A stretch of 64,000 nucleotides of DNA, from contig JAWQUS010000003.1 of the NCBI GenBank assembly GCA_036365455.1, positions 2,686,001 to 2,750,000 of the forward strand, read 5' to 3'. A program made the position numbers and the translations under genes. How positions within the stretch are numbered: the first letter of the stretch is position 1; each line of letters begins with the position of its first letter. This document shows, piece by piece, positions 1-9,356 of this stretch. The notes under the pieces are model-generated. The model saw only the letters and a list, made by a program, of their open reading frames with translations. It ran no database searches and was not told where the DNA came from. The DNA comes from Macrosoma leucophasiata (Eukaryota > Arthropoda > Insecta > Lepidoptera > Hedylidae).

Positions 1-75
1 CTGGACCGATTCTCATGAAGTTTGGAGAGCATATTGGGTAGGTCTGAGAATCGGCCAGCATCTATTTCTATTTTT
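1..75 (+). repeat. Short dispersed-repeat remnant
   Basis: It contains CTGGACCGATTCTCATGAAG, a phrase that recurs, from memory, in lepidopteran non-autonomous elements; related wording (GGCTGGACCGAT) occurs at 24955 and 30258. The left end lies outside the window. Family assignment is uncertain. Confidence 0.3.
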
Positions 76-683
76 GGTAATTTTTTTTATTTTCTAGTAA
101 ATATTAACGGGCCTTCCCCAACTACACTACATAAGTAATTGACTTGGCAAACAGATTATTCCAAAACTGTTTATTCCATAACTCATCACTTCATAAATAA
201 TTTCGTTGAAAAAAATATTCTCAAATTTTCCGACTTGTCAGGTTAGGTCGAAGAGTGCACCGTTCGGTGTTTGGTTTTTTTTTTGCTGACAGTATTAATT
301 ATTTTTTTATACATTTATGTAATGAAATGTTTGCAAAATAATAAGTATCGTTGAGCTGCGAAATTATACATTTGCGGAATTATACCTATATTTGTGGAAT
401 TAATATTGTACAAAACGTTGTTTTTGAAATGAAGATTTGCGTAACGTTTGTCGGTGAATTATAAGTGAACCGTGACAGACAGACAGATCAAGTAAAAAGA
501 TTGTTATAATTTACGGAACAAAAAAGTGTTTCATATGGGCGCATATAAATCACGATTCCTAGCTCGCCTGGCATTGCGCCTGTCACGCTTAGGTGCACTA
601 AAGCAGTACTGTAATGCACTTGGCTACAGCCTTTTTGACCTGGAACCGTGCCTAATCATTTATTGCTGGACATTGCTTATTCT
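76..683. other. No recognisable feature
   Basis: AT-rich sequence without a convincing gene, RNA or repeat. The open frame that begins at 526 runs straight into the tS1 SINE and is not taken as a gene. Confidence 0.5.
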
Positions 684-880
684 GACGATCCGGTTAGTGA
701 GACGACCGTCTGATTCGAAAGCTCGCGGGTTCGATCCCTGCACCGGGACAAATATTTGTATGTCCTACAGATATTTGTTTCTGGTCTGGGTGTTTATGCA
801 TGTGTTGTCTGTGTACAGCAGCACCCACGACATAGGTTTATATCTAAAGTGGGGCTGTGAGTGTAAGCTTAAAAAATCTA
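684..880 (+). repeat. tRNA-derived SINE (tS1), near full length
   Basis: The head resembles a tRNA gene: GATCCGGTTAGTGAG stands where an A box would be, and GGGTTCGATCCC at 727-738 is a good B box. A tRNA-unrelated body follows (CAAATATTTGTATG, then GTCTGGGTGTTTATG), ending in GGGGCTGTGAGTGTAAGC and an A-rich tail. Other copies lie at 4641, 8771, 18465, 37952 and 48505. SINEs of this kind are transcribed by RNA polymerase III and moved by LINE enzymes; that part is general knowledge. Confidence 0.75.
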
Positions 881-954
881 ATAAAAGCGTCTGTAGGGTT
901 AATCTCCAGACATCCTTATGGTTCACTTGCCCAGGTCAGCTAAATATTTAAGCA

Positions 955-1052
955 CCTGCGTAAGGCATATCCTTGTAAGTCCAAGCCAAGGTATGGCTGG
1001 GGAGATACAGACAAAATTATGCTCTCTGCCTACTCCGTAAGAGACTTGGCGT
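955..1052 (+). repeat. LINE 3'-end fragment
   Basis: The end of this stretch (CTCTCTGCCTACTCCGTAAG, then CTTGGCGTGAAGATA) corresponds to the C-terminal coding end seen reversed at 51997-52236 and 42412-42545. Only a short, decayed piece remains. Confidence 0.4.
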
Positions 1053-1065
1053 GAAGATATACATG

Positions 1066-1405
1066 AATCTGTCGAATTGTTCGACATGGTGCCACCGTCT
1101 CTTTTCCTACATCGTACTACCCGCCGAAGAGAGAAGTTTCAGCCTCACCGACTGGACACCTGGCAGTGCTCAACGGTGCGGTTTTCTCGTTCGTTTCTGC
1201 CCAGAACGTGTAAATTGTGGAACAAACTTCCCTCTGAGGTGCTCGGAGCTACAATATGTTCTTCAAAAATGGCGTCAAAACAGTCCTTCAGGGTTGGCAG
1301 CGCGTTGGCAGCTCCCCTGGTTTTGCTAATGTTCATAGGCGACGGTGACCACTTTCCATCAGGTGGCCCGTCTGCTTGTCTGTCAACTTAATGACATAAA
1401 AAACA
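1066..1405 (+). pseudogene. LINE ORF2 C-terminal relic
   Basis: Translation in the frame starting at 1077 gives PPSLFLHRTTRRREKF, then VRFSRSFLPRTCKLWNKLPS. This is the characteristic tail that follows the reverse transcriptase domain in many lepidopteran non-LTR retrotransposons (comparison from memory). The rest continues as MFIGDGDHFPSGGPSACLST, which probably comes from a shifted frame of the original element, followed by a stop and an A-rich end near 1400. No endonuclease or polymerase core is present, so this is a 5'-truncated dead copy. A reversed copy of the same 3' end lies at 12721-12893. The LINE clade is not certain. Confidence 0.65.
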
Positions 1406-1910
1406 AGATGAAACACCATAAAAAAGGTACTTACATGTATTTACGAACACCACATAAATTTAATCGCGAGTATCGCGCTTGTTATATTCAACGTCCTCGC
1501 TCAGAGCGAAATTACGCGACGCGGACTTAAACGGGAATAACTTATCATATAGCTCGTTTAACTCCGTCGTCAATAACTCAACGTTGTAATTTTATTTTGA
1601 TGCCGCCCGGCTGCACGATTCATTTCCCAGTACAGATTTATCATTGCGGATTTCATGGGTCGATTCGCGTTGCGTTCGCCTAAATTCTTTAACGAACCGT
1701 TTGGATTTACGTTCTATTTGTGATGAATCTATCTTTGATGTGGTTTTGATGCATCGCTGTTTTATGTAAACTTGTACCTGAACCTGAAAAAAACAAGGAA
1801 TCGAACCCGTGAGCCTTGGTCCTAACAGTCATCACACACCGCTGGACATAATTGCTCGTCTAACCGGTTTGAAATGGAATATATCTTGAATGATATTTAA
1901 TGATAAATGA
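1406..1910. other. No clear feature; weak reverse tRNA-like remnant
   Basis: Around 1797-1870 the reverse strand carries GGTTCGATTCC-like wording (GAATCGAACCCG on the plus strand) and CCGCTGGAC, reminiscent of the tS1 head, but the spacing is poor. The rest shows nothing I recognise. Confidence 0.35.
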
Positions 1911-2030
1911 ATTTATCTTGTTTGACATGTATATCAATTGTTGTTCACTTTAATTTATTTTGTTTGTTTATTGACGTGTCATAAGAGGTGCCTGTCACCC
2001 TAAATGAATAAATGAGTTTCTGAATACAGT
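1911..2030 (+). repeat. LINE 3' tail, TGATTC-repeat family
   Basis: It contains GTATATCAATTG, GACGTGTCATAAGAGGTGCC and AATGAATAAATGAGTTTCTG. The same tail is found at 6788-6890 (plus) and, reversed, at 28493-28562 and 60511-60898. The two reversed copies show the short tandem GAATCA tail typical of some LINE families. Confidence 0.55.
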
Positions 2031-2634
2031 TTCCATAAGACGTGGAAAAATATGGTATTTAATGGATCAAGTGGAAGTCAAGCTTTCTATTAACATACGA
2101 GTATAATACCACCGATGCCGAATGTACGCTTGCTTGCAGTCACAAAATATATGCTTATAAAAATGTACATAAAAATAAGGCAAGCTAAAAGGCAGCAACG
2201 TCACAACCGTTCTGCTCACTCTGAAATTGAATCGTGACGTCATAATAGGTTGGGGAAAAAGTCTTTTCGCATTACAGTATGTATGAACTTGTAATAAAAT
2301 CTCTTTGGCTGTAGTATTTGTATCTGGCTGGTTTTGGTATCATTGAAAGTTAAAATTTTAAAGAACATAATTCCAAATTCAAATTAGGCAAATGTGTGGT
2401 TTTCATTTGTTTTTCGTACTGTCAAGATGAGTGAATCTAATGAAGAAATTCGATACATTTTAAAATTTTTCTACAAAAAAGATAAAAAAGCAACGCAAGC
2501 CGCGAAAAAATTTTGCGATGTTTATGGACCTAGTGCAGTGTCTGTGAGAGTAGCACAAATTTGGTTTAAGCGTTTTCAATCCGGAAATTTTGATGTCAAA
2601 GATGCACCTCGCTCTGGTCGTCCTATTACGGATA

Positions 2635-2746
2635 AACCCTTGTATCTACCAACCCGCATTAGAGCAGCGTGGTGGAGTAAGCTCCAGGCTTCCCCAAGTA
2701 GGGGAGAGACTCGTGCCCAGCAGTGGGACATATCAGGGGTTGACAT
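2635..2746 (+). repeat. 112-bp T3 LINE-tail insertion in mariner
   Basis: The segment from AACCCTTGTATC to GGGGTTGACAT reads the same as 3877-3988, base for base as far as I can compare. It contains GCAGCGTGGTGGAGTAAGC and CCCAGCAGTGGGACAT, the signature of a T3 tail. Copy 2 of mariner lacks it, so it arrived after mariner inserted, or after the two copies parted. Confidence 0.85.
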
Positions 2747-2775
2747 CAAAAATGGCATCCATATGCCATTTTTGA
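2746..2775. repeat. Inverted duplication at insertion junction
   Basis: TCAAAAATGGCAT at 2746-2758 is the exact reverse complement of ATGCCATTTTTGA at 2763-2775, with the loop CCAT between. The right arm is mariner sequence; the left arm is an inverted copy of it placed at the end of the 112-bp insertion. Confidence 0.85.
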
Positions 2776-3797
2776 ATAAATGGAGCAAGATCGACATATC
2801 AGTAGTTACGACGTAGCTGAAGAACTGAGAATTGATCACAAAACAGTTTTGGCGCATTTGAAAAAAGCTGGGTACAAAAAAAAGCTCGATATTTGGGTAC
2901 CTCACGAGCTCACTGACCTAATGAACCGTGTGCTCATTTGTGATTCTTTATTACGACGTAATGAAACCGAATCATTTTTGAAGAAGCTGATAACTGGTGA
3001 TGAAAAGTGGATCACGTACGACAAGAACGTGCGAAAAAGGTCGTGGTCAAAGGCCGGTCAGGCTTCACAGACTGTGGCGAAACCCGGGTTAACTCGCAAT
3101 AAGGTGATGTTGTGTGTGTGGTGGGATTGGAAGGGCATTATTCATTATGAGCTATTACCACCAGGCAGGACTATCGATTCTGAACTCTACTGCGAACAAC
3201 TGATGAGATTAAATCAAGAAGTTGAGAGAAAGCGGCCGGAATTGATCAACAGAAGGGGTGTGGTGTTTCATCATGATAACGCTAGACCTCACACATCTAT
3301 AGCCACTCAGCAAAAATTAAGAGAGTTTGGCTGGGAGGTGTTAATGCACCCGCCGTATAGTCCTGACCTTGCACCTTCAGATTTCCACCTGTTTCGGTCT
3401 CTTCAGAATTCTTTATGCAATGTTAGGTTAACATCACGAGAGGACTGCCAAATCCACTTGTCGCGGTATTTTGATGAGAAGTCCCAAAATTTTTACAGCG
3501 ATGGGATCATGTCCCTACCTACAAGATGGCAAAAGGTTATCGAACAAAATGGTACATACGTACTTTGGTTGAATTTAAATAAAGTATATTGAAAAATGTT
3601 TTGAATTATCCTAAAAAATGCGAAGAAACTTTTTCCCCAACCTAAATTTAACAACGCCCGCCCCGAGCGAAAATACGCCACGCCACCCGGATTTAGGATG
3701 TTGGCATATAAAATATTATCATCATGCATATATAACTACATAACTATTCTTTTATGTAAACCTGGCGGCAAATAAGAATGCAGTTTACCGTGATGTG

Positions 3798-3988
3798 TGT
3801 CTTAGATAGCCGTCGTTAAAACCTTGTCGGAGGCCTTATGAGCGGTTTGAAAACATCCGACAGCGGGTTGGCCACTAACCCTTGTATCTACCAACCCGCA
3901 TTAGAGCAGCGTGGTGGAGTAAGCTCCAGGCTTCCCCAAGTAGGGGAGAGACTCGTGCCCAGCAGTGGGACATATCAGGGGTTGACAT
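3798..3988 (+). repeat. T3 LINE 3' tail
   Basis: It contains CCTTGTCGGAGGCCTTATG, CAGCGGGTTGGCCACTAACC and CCCAGCAGTGGGACAT. A longer reversed copy lies at 20101-20458. From memory this is the 3' untranslated end of an abundant lepidopteran LINE. It is the likely donor of the insertion in mariner copy 1. Confidence 0.65.
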
Positions 3989-4010
3989 TATTATATTGTT
4001 ATAAGTGATG

Positions 4011-4120
4011 AACCGGTCCTTTGCAACTTCGAGCCAATTGGGTTCGAAGCGATCAAGAGCGTCGTGGTGGACGAAAAAAGGGGAGACTTTTGCCCAACAG
4101 TGCGACAGTTAAGGCTATTA
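4011..4120 (+). repeat. Diverged T3-like tail
   Basis: GAGCGTCGTGGTGGACG and TTTTGCCCAACAGTGCGACA line up with the end of the T3 tail just upstream, at much lower identity. It is probably an older copy. Confidence 0.4.
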
Positions 4121-4423
4121 AAAAAGTGATGTATGACATCTATACAAAAATCGTAAGTCAAAATGCAGATGCGTTGCTCTCTTTTATTTTCGCTAGGCAA
4201 ATTGTTTTGGTTCATTGATTTACATTATTTTAAGCTTAAGCCAAGTATTTGTATACTCTTTGGCTTGAGCTGTCCCACAGCTGTGCAAAATCTTGCCCTA
4301 AGTTTTTCCACTGTTTGCGGTCTTCCGCGACCTCAAGCCAGTTTGTTTAAATCGGCCGAGATTTTCTCGCCAGAGTTTTCGTGTACGGCCTCGACAACTC
4401 GTTATACGAGAAAGAAAAAATTT

Positions 4424-4616
4424 CGAGCCTATGAAAGAGACGATCGACTAGTTTCGACTTCGTAGAGCGTTATCTCTGCTGCACATTGCCTACGTAAGCA
4501 TTGATAATGCGGTTATTGGTCAAAACTTGATCAAAATGGTCGACGAATGTCTCAAGCGAAAGAGATAACGCTCTACAGATCCGAAATAAGCCGAAGTCTC
4601 CTCGATCGATGTGCAA
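4424..4616 (+). repeat. Short repeat with internal inverted pair
   Basis: GAGCGTTATCTCT at 4465-4477 is the reverse complement of AGAGATAACGCTC at 4561-4573, each bordered by TA. Because a second copy at 39091-39294 shares sequence on both outer sides too (for example AATAAGCCGAAG), the whole ~190 bp is the repeat unit, not just the inner 109 bp. Partial relatives lie at 13741-13897 and 48383-48452. Confidence 0.6.
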
Positions 4617-4640
4617 TATTTCTTGTTAGATACTGTGCTT

Positions 4641-5037
4641 GACGACCCGGTTAGTCCAGCAGTGCGAAACCACCGTTTGATTCGAAGGGTCGCGGGTTCA
4701 AATATTTGTATGGCCTACAGATATTTGTTTCGGGTCTGGGTGTTTGTGTATGTGTTGTATGTGTACAACGGCATCTACGACACATGTTTTTTTTATGTTA
4801 TGGAAGTGGCAAACAAGCTTGCTGTTTACATTGATGTTAAGTGATGACTGTAGCCTATAGACACCCACACAAAGACCAAGGTCAAAATGCAGATGCGTTA
4901 CCACTCCTGAGACCTAAGGTGTTATGCCTCTGTGCCGGAAATTACAGGGCTGTACATTACCACCTGACCGGAACAAAGTAGATAGTAGGTTTATATAATA
5001 CCTCATGTGGAGCTGTGAGCGTAAGCGTATATAAAAT
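4641..5037 (+). repeat. tRNA-derived SINE (tS1), split by R300
   Basis: The head GACGACCCGGTTAGTCCAGC is intact, but the B box is shortened (GGGTTCAAATATTT). The body breaks at about 4786 after CATCTACGACACATG and resumes near 4984 with GGTTTATATAATACC, ending in GTGAGCGTAAGCG. The gap is filled by an R300-A copy in reverse. A short TA repeat follows at 5036-5053. Confidence 0.75.
4787..4975 (-). repeat. R300-A inserted in tS1
   Basis: Reading on the minus strand it starts within the repeat (GTTCCGGTCAGGTGG) and ends at CTTGTTTGCCAC, with the 3' A tail appearing as the T run at 4787-4794. It is 5' truncated, as expected for target-primed insertion. Confidence 0.75.
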
Positions 5038-5153
5038 ATATATATATATATATTAACCGGCGACAGAAAGACACACGAATGATCTTATAATGTTTTATTT
5101 TTAATTTTGAGGAACAAAACCCTTAAAAGTAACATCTTATGTATCCAATACAA

Positions 5154-5373
5154 AGTCACAATGCAAATACGAACAGTGTGGAAACTACGTACAAAACCTT
5201 GAAACGTCACACTCACACAAACATGCGCATCGACGAGGCCTCTAAGCGGTTCTCGCGGTGCTGCAGTACTGAGTCACTCGCTACATCGAGCGTCGATGCG
5301 CATGTTTGTCTTAGTGTGCCAATTCGAACGTTTTGTACGTAGTTTCCATACTGTTCATATTTGTACTGTGACA
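5154..5373. mobile_element. Foldback element, ~80-bp arms
   Basis: Arms 5154-5235 and 5291-5373 are imperfect reverse complements sharing GGAAACTACGTACAAAAC and ACAAACATGCGCATCGACG. The 55-bp centre has no open frame. It resembles a short non-autonomous DNA element; the ends are too unclear to name a superfamily. Confidence 0.6.
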
Positions 5374-5740
5374 AAGTGGTCCAATAAGTATTAGCGGACA
5401 ATTTAAAGGGAGACATGTAATTATTCGAAAATCCTCCTTCGGTCGTCCCCAGAGTATTAGTGCGGGTCGTAGAAGAGCTTTGGATACGTGCGTAAACGTT
5501 TCCAAAAATCCGGTGGGTCGTATCGACCCATCTAATCCTGTAATGCCTTATTGCTGAGTTTTTAATACTCTTTTATATTTGTGGGTTTCTTTTCTATGCT
5601 TTGTGGCAAATATTTTTTTCGCGAGCTAACTGCATACATAGCTGCATTTACATTGCTTTTCAAACTCATAAGCCTTAAACGGCCTACACACGACCCTAAA
5701 ATCATATCGATATCTTGATCTTCATTAGGTATGGTAAAAA

Positions 5741-6034
5741 TTAGTGGTGGTAGAGCTCCAGTGACAGAGCTCGCGGGCGTAGGCACCACCGCGTTACCTA
5801 ATTTACTTGCCGCTATATGGTAGTGTACAGCACTCTCGTGTCCCGATCAGGTGGTAATGTACGGCCCTGTAATTTCCGGCACAGAGGCATAACACCTTCA
5901 GTCTCAGGAGTGGTAACGCATCTGCATTTTGACCTCGGTCTTTGTGTGGGTGTCTATAGGCTGCAGTCATCACTTAACATCAATGTGAACTGCACGCTTG
6001 TTTGCCACATCCATTACATAAAATAAAAAAAAAT
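5741..6034 (+). repeat. R300-A, near full length
   Basis: It runs from TTAGTGGTGGTAGAGCTCC through GGCCCTGTAATTTCCGGC and GGCTGCAGTCATCACTTAAC to an A-rich end. The consistent left end in many copies suggests a defined element or a fixed LINE 3' region. From memory it resembles a very abundant Bombyx repeat that also starts ACTGGTGGTAG. Confidence 0.75.
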
Positions 6035-6310
6035 ACTGTTACGTAATTTTTTTATGAAGGGCATTGACGGGAGTGTCTGAGCAGTGATTATCAGCGCATG
6101 CACTTTCCACCCTTCCCTTATCAGGCACCCACCCGCTGTGCTTGAGCTAAATTGGTCGCGATAAAACATTCACGTTCTTTTGTGAGTCGTAAAAACAAAT
6201 TGCAGTGCCTTCAGTAATTGTGATTTTATTGAAAAAATCTGGTATATAATGTGGGATTTTGAGAGCTGAAAAATGTTGATCATAACGCACGAATTATCTT
6301 ATAAGGAACC

Positions 6311-6528
6311 GGTTTTTTTTAATTTTATTTTTAAGAAAAATCGAAAGAAAAATTTGACTTCAGGCGAGACTCGAACTCGCGGCCTACTGGGAACCTAGTC
6401 CAGCCGCTCTTCCAATTGAGCTACTGAAGTCCTGCCCGATTTGTCAAATCTTTCCTTCACATTTATTGCATTGCTTTATGGTAGCAGCAGCGCCATCTAT
6501 TACCAACTATGCTAGTTAGGCAACCGAT
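6311..6528 (-). repeat. tS3 tRNA-like repeat
   Basis: On the minus strand, upstream sequence (GGTTGCCTAACTAGC, then GGCGCTGCTGCTACC) leads into a tRNA-like core at 6356-6431. That core has a 7-bp acceptor pairing (ACTTCAG with CTGAAGT), a D arm (GCTC/GAGC) and a perfect T arm around TTCGAGT. The anticodon loop appears two bases too long, so it is a pseudo-tRNA or SINE core, not a working tRNA gene. Confidence 0.7.
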
Positions 6529-6626
6529 CTCTCGAGTCTCGCCTAAAGTCAAATTTTTCTGTCCATTTTTCTTAAAAATAAAATATATTTCACAAGCATG
6601 TGTTAATGCGAAATAATATAAAACGG
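6529..6626 (+). repeat. tS3 3' fragment in opposite orientation
   Basis: It starts inside the T arm (CTCGAGTCTCGCC) and continues into the tS3 tail (CACAAGCATGTGTTAATGCG). It abuts the minus-strand tS3 copy directly, so the two tails point away from each other, a head-to-head arrangement similar to the hairpin at 8113-8215. Confidence 0.65.
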
Positions 6627-6787
6627 TTTTTTTTTCTTTTAAGGTACGGAACCCTATAAATGACGTGACGTCTCTAGTGTAATAATTTAAATCATATTTG
6701 AGTAGTAGCGTTTTTCTACTCTCCCAGGTATCCCATCTTTACTCCATGCATACCATAAATATCCATACACATATATTTTTCTATATT

Positions 6788-6890
6788 ATTTGACTTGTAC
6801 ATCAATTGTTATGCACTTTAATTTATTTTGTTTGTTTTTGACGTCATAAGTCCTAAATGAATAAATGAGTTTCTGATTCTGATTCTGCTA
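6788..6890 (+). repeat. LINE 3' tail, TGATTC-repeat family
   Basis: It carries GTACATCAATTG, TTTGACGTCATAAG and AATAAATGAGTTTCTGATTC followed by GATTCTG, the tandem tail. It is the same family as 1911-2030. Confidence 0.6.
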
Positions 6891-6956
6891 TCCTGATGTA
6901 AACCATAATTATCCTGACAAGTTCGATTCATGCTCGAAGCCTAATACAAGAAAAAT

Positions 6957-7070
6957 ACTAATAGAACTAGAGATAAAGGATTTTACACTGTTATCTCTAA
7001 TATCTCCGACCCGGGAATCGAATCTAGGACCCCTGCGTAGTAGTAGGTAGTGGCTACCACTAGGCTACTT
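6957..7070 (-). repeat. tS2 SINE head fragment
   Basis: CCCGGGAATCGAA (B box on the minus strand) and AGAGATAAAGGATTTTA match the 5' half of tS2. The 3' half is missing. Confidence 0.6.
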
Positions 7071-7386
7071 CTTTACGATATTCAATAAACTGAAAAGTCT
7101 ATTATATCGGTTGCCTAACTAGCATAGTTGGTAATAGATGGCGCTGCTGCTACCATAAAGCAATGCAATAGATGTGAAGGAAAGATTTGACAAATCGGGC
7201 AGGGCTTCAGTAGCTCAATTGGAAGAGCGGCTGGACTAGATTCCCAGTAGGTCGCGAGTTCGAGTCTCGCCTGAAGTCAAATTTTTCTATCCATGTTTTT
7301 TTTTTTTCTTTAAAAAAATAAAATATATTTCACAAGCATGTGTTAATGCGAAATAATATAAAACAATTATTAAGGGTAAAAGCGAC
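7069..7386 (+). repeat. tS3 unit 1 of tandem pair
   Basis: It contains the tRNA-like core at 7203-7278 (first base pair changed, GGCTTCAG) and the tail CACAAGCATGTGTTAATGCG. An identical order of sequence begins again 318 bp later. An open frame on the other strand crosses this unit but is not a gene. Confidence 0.75.
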
Positions 7387-7677
7387 TTCTTTACGATATT
7401 CAATAAACTGAAAAGTCTATTATATCGGTTGCCTAACTAGCATAGTTGGTAATAGATGGCGCTGCTGCTACCATAAAGCAATGCAATAGATGTGAAGGAA
7501 AGATTTGACAAATCGGGCAGGGCTTCAGTAGCTCAATTGGAAGAGCGGCTGGACTAGATTCCCAGTAGGTCGCGAGTTCGAGTCTCGCCTGAAGTCAATT
7601 TTTTCTTTCCATTTTTCTTTAAAAATAAAATATATTTCACAAGCATGTGTTAATGCGAAATAATATAAAACAATTGA
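7387..7677 (+). repeat. tS3 unit 2 of tandem pair
   Basis: The core at 7521-7596 repeats unit 1 at a distance of exactly 318 bp, including the linker GATATTCAATAAACTGAAAAG. The pair matches the reversed dimer at 41459-42030 in structure. Confidence 0.75.
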
Positions 7678-8060
7678 AAAATAAATAGTACAAGCATATT
7701 TTGGTAATAGCATTCCCCCTTACTTATCTTTCCACCACGCACACCATAATTAACATCATGAATGACGACTCCCGTAGAAAGACGCGAACATCAAATTCTC
7801 AAAGTTAATATATTTGAAGCTCAAGTTCCCATGACTTCCTTACGAACCAGATATCCGAGGGCCGTGACCTCTGACATTAATGTTTCAACATTTCAGAGGA
7901 CACTTTTGGAGACATTAATTTTAAAGATCTTTCAAAGAGGGCCGCGATTGCTGGGACTGGCTTAGAATTATTTCGGAGTTCACCGTAACAACTAATTAAA
8001 TAATTTTAAACTTGTTTATTTACTTTCTTAAGTTTTAATAAATAAACAAGTATAATAAGT

Positions 8061-8240
8061 GTTTTTATATTATTTCGCATTAACACATGCTTGTGAAATA
8101 TATTTTATTTTTAAAGAAAAATATGACTTCAGGCGAGACTCGAACTCGCGACCTACTGGGAATCTAGTCCAGTAGGTCGCGAGTTCGAGTCTCGCCTGAA
8201 GTCATATTTTTCTTTCCATTTTTCTTCAAAAATAAAGTAT
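8061..8240. repeat. Foldback made of two tS3 3' halves
   Basis: Arms 8113-8157 and 8171-8215 are perfect 45-bp reverse complements, each holding the tRNA T arm and acceptor end, around a 13-nt loop (GGGAATCTAGTCC) that is the anticodon region. The left flank is a reversed tS3 tail. The 5' half of the tRNA-like core is absent from both sides. Confidence 0.8.
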
Positions 8241-8271
8241 AATAAGCCCTGTTATGACTGTCAGAGGGAAA

Positions 8272-8437
8272 ACTGCCTCAGTAGCCTAGTGGTAGCAGGC
8301 CGCTACTACTACGCTGGAGGTCCTGGGTTCGGTTCCCGGGTCGGAGGCCATCAGAGATGACGGTTTAAAATCCTTTATCTCTGGTTCTATTGATATTTTT
8401 CCATTTTCTGGAAGTTGCCCAGTTTTTACTAAATGCT
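8272..8437 (+). repeat. tS2 SINE, 5' part
   Basis: CTGCCTCAGTAGCCTAGTGG supplies the A box region and GGGTTCGGTTCCC at 8326-8338 the B box. The body continues (CCTTTATCTCTGGTTC, then CCATTTTCTGGAAG) and stops about halfway. Confidence 0.75.
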
Positions 8438-8469
8438 AATGTATGTATGTACACGGTACAAAACAACAA

Positions 8470-8692
8470 AAAGACAACATTTTTTAAAATTTTTGTCTGT
8501 CTGTATGTCCGTCCGTCTGTCTGTCTGTCTGTTTGGCGGGGCTAATCTTGGGAACTGCACACTGGCACATAGCTTATGTAATAAGGAGTAACTTAGGCTA
8601 CTTTTATACTAGCTGCGCCCCCGTCTTCGTCCGGGTAGATACTGAACAATTATAAATTCTCACGCGGACGGGTCGCGGGCACTGCTAGTATA
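8470..8692. repeat. Opposed Helitron-like ends
   Basis: ACTAGCTGCGCCCCCG at 8608 (minus-strand end) faces GCGGACGGGTCGCGGGC ending ACTGCTAGT at 8664-8689 (plus-strand end). Ends reading CTAGT after a GC-rich stretch are common, from memory, in lepidopteran non-autonomous Helitrons. A GTCT tandem repeat lies at 8505-8531. Confidence 0.4.
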
Positions 8693-8885
8693 CAATAACG
8701 CGTGATGGACAGCCTCCCGCGATATAACCACCGTCTCTGAGATCGACAATGCGCCTGCCAAGCGTAGCAACCGGGACAAACATTTGTATGGCCTACAGAT
8801 ATTTGTTTCGGGTCTGGGTTGTATGTGAACAACGGCACCCACGACACAGGTTTATACCTACTGTGGGGCTGTGAGTGTAAGCGTA
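8693..8885 (+). repeat. T2 tail joined to tS1 body
   Basis: ACAATAACGCGTGATGG to GCCAAGCGTAGCAA is a T2 LINE-tail piece. From 8771 the sequence is tS1 without its tRNA head (CCGGGACAAACATTTGTATG to GCTGTGAGTGTAAGCG). Confidence 0.55.
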
Positions 8886-9221
8886 TTTTATTTTATTTGT
8901 TTATTTATTTCCTTTGAGTAATTACGTACTAATAATACTAATGACACACGAGTAGGTAAAAAACATTTAGATAACGTATCCGTTTAGTAGTTGCACTAAA
9001 ACGGGAGGTTGATGACATTTGTCAATCTTGTTTACTGTGATAAGATGGATGGTTCGTCGCACGACAGGCACGAGTCAAATCACCACATGGTAGTGCGAGT
9101 TTACTTTGAAATACCTCCAAAGTGCGACTCGAATTCGCGCGAAGTCGGTTCTGTACAATTGAATAATACTTTATTTTTTTTTTGTAATCAAGGCAAACAA
9201 GGATGTTATTTTTATTTTATT

Positions 9222-9356
9222 TAATTTATGTAATGAAAGTGGCCAGCAAGCACGCAGTTCACATTGATGTTAAGTGATGACTGCAGCCTATAGACACCTA
9301 CACAAAGACCAAGGTCAAAATGCAGATGCGTTACCACTCCTGAGGCCTAAGGTATT
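9222..9356 (-). repeat. R300-A, 5' truncated
   Basis: The minus strand reads from CTTAGGCCTCAGGAGTGG through GCAGTCATCACTTAAC to CACTTTCATTACATAAA. The 5' half is missing. Confidence 0.7.

Larger units (their letters stand above)
2427..3592 (+). pseudogene. Mariner transposase, interrupted
   Basis: This was a DDD transposase that cuts and pastes its own element. The start ATG at 2427 opens MSESNEEIRYILKFFYKK, followed by the helix-turn-helix region (VAQIWFKRFQSGNF) and the linker DAPRSGRP. The frame is lost at the 112-bp insertion near 2635. The catalytic half is open again from 2780 to 3592. It keeps D74 (ITGDEKWITYD), D166 (HHDNARPHTS) and D201 (YSPDLAPSDFHLF), numbered from the ATG at 2780, with 34 residues between the last two, the mariner D,D34D signature. 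A 6-base in-frame deletion shortens ELTERNL to ELTDL near 2914. The DNA-binding and catalytic parts are in different frames, so no complete enzyme can be made. Confidence 0.9.
2246..3644 (+). mobile_element. Mariner transposon, copy 1 (inactive)
   Basis: The ends are inverted repeats: GGTTGGGGAAAAAGT just inside TA at the left and ACTTTTTCCCCAACC just inside TA at the right. The target TA duplication fits the Tc1/mariner superfamily. The element encodes one transposase, broken by an insertion at 2635-2762. Without the insertion it would be about 1.27 kb, the normal mariner size and the size of copy 2 at 39609-40879. Confidence 0.92.

Noticed and set aside
4465..4573. 109-bp TA-flanked mariner-derived MITE
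   Set aside because: The copy at 39091-39294 shares sequence beyond both proposed ends, so the inverted pair is internal to a larger repeat.
6356..6431. Functional tRNA gene on the minus strand
   Set aside because: Same tS3 core; the anticodon region differs between copies and does not give a standard 7-base loop.
7203..7596. A pair of tRNA genes
   Set aside because: Acceptor and T arms pair well, but the anticodon loop is too long and the unit recurs with SINE-like flanks and target duplications elsewhere.
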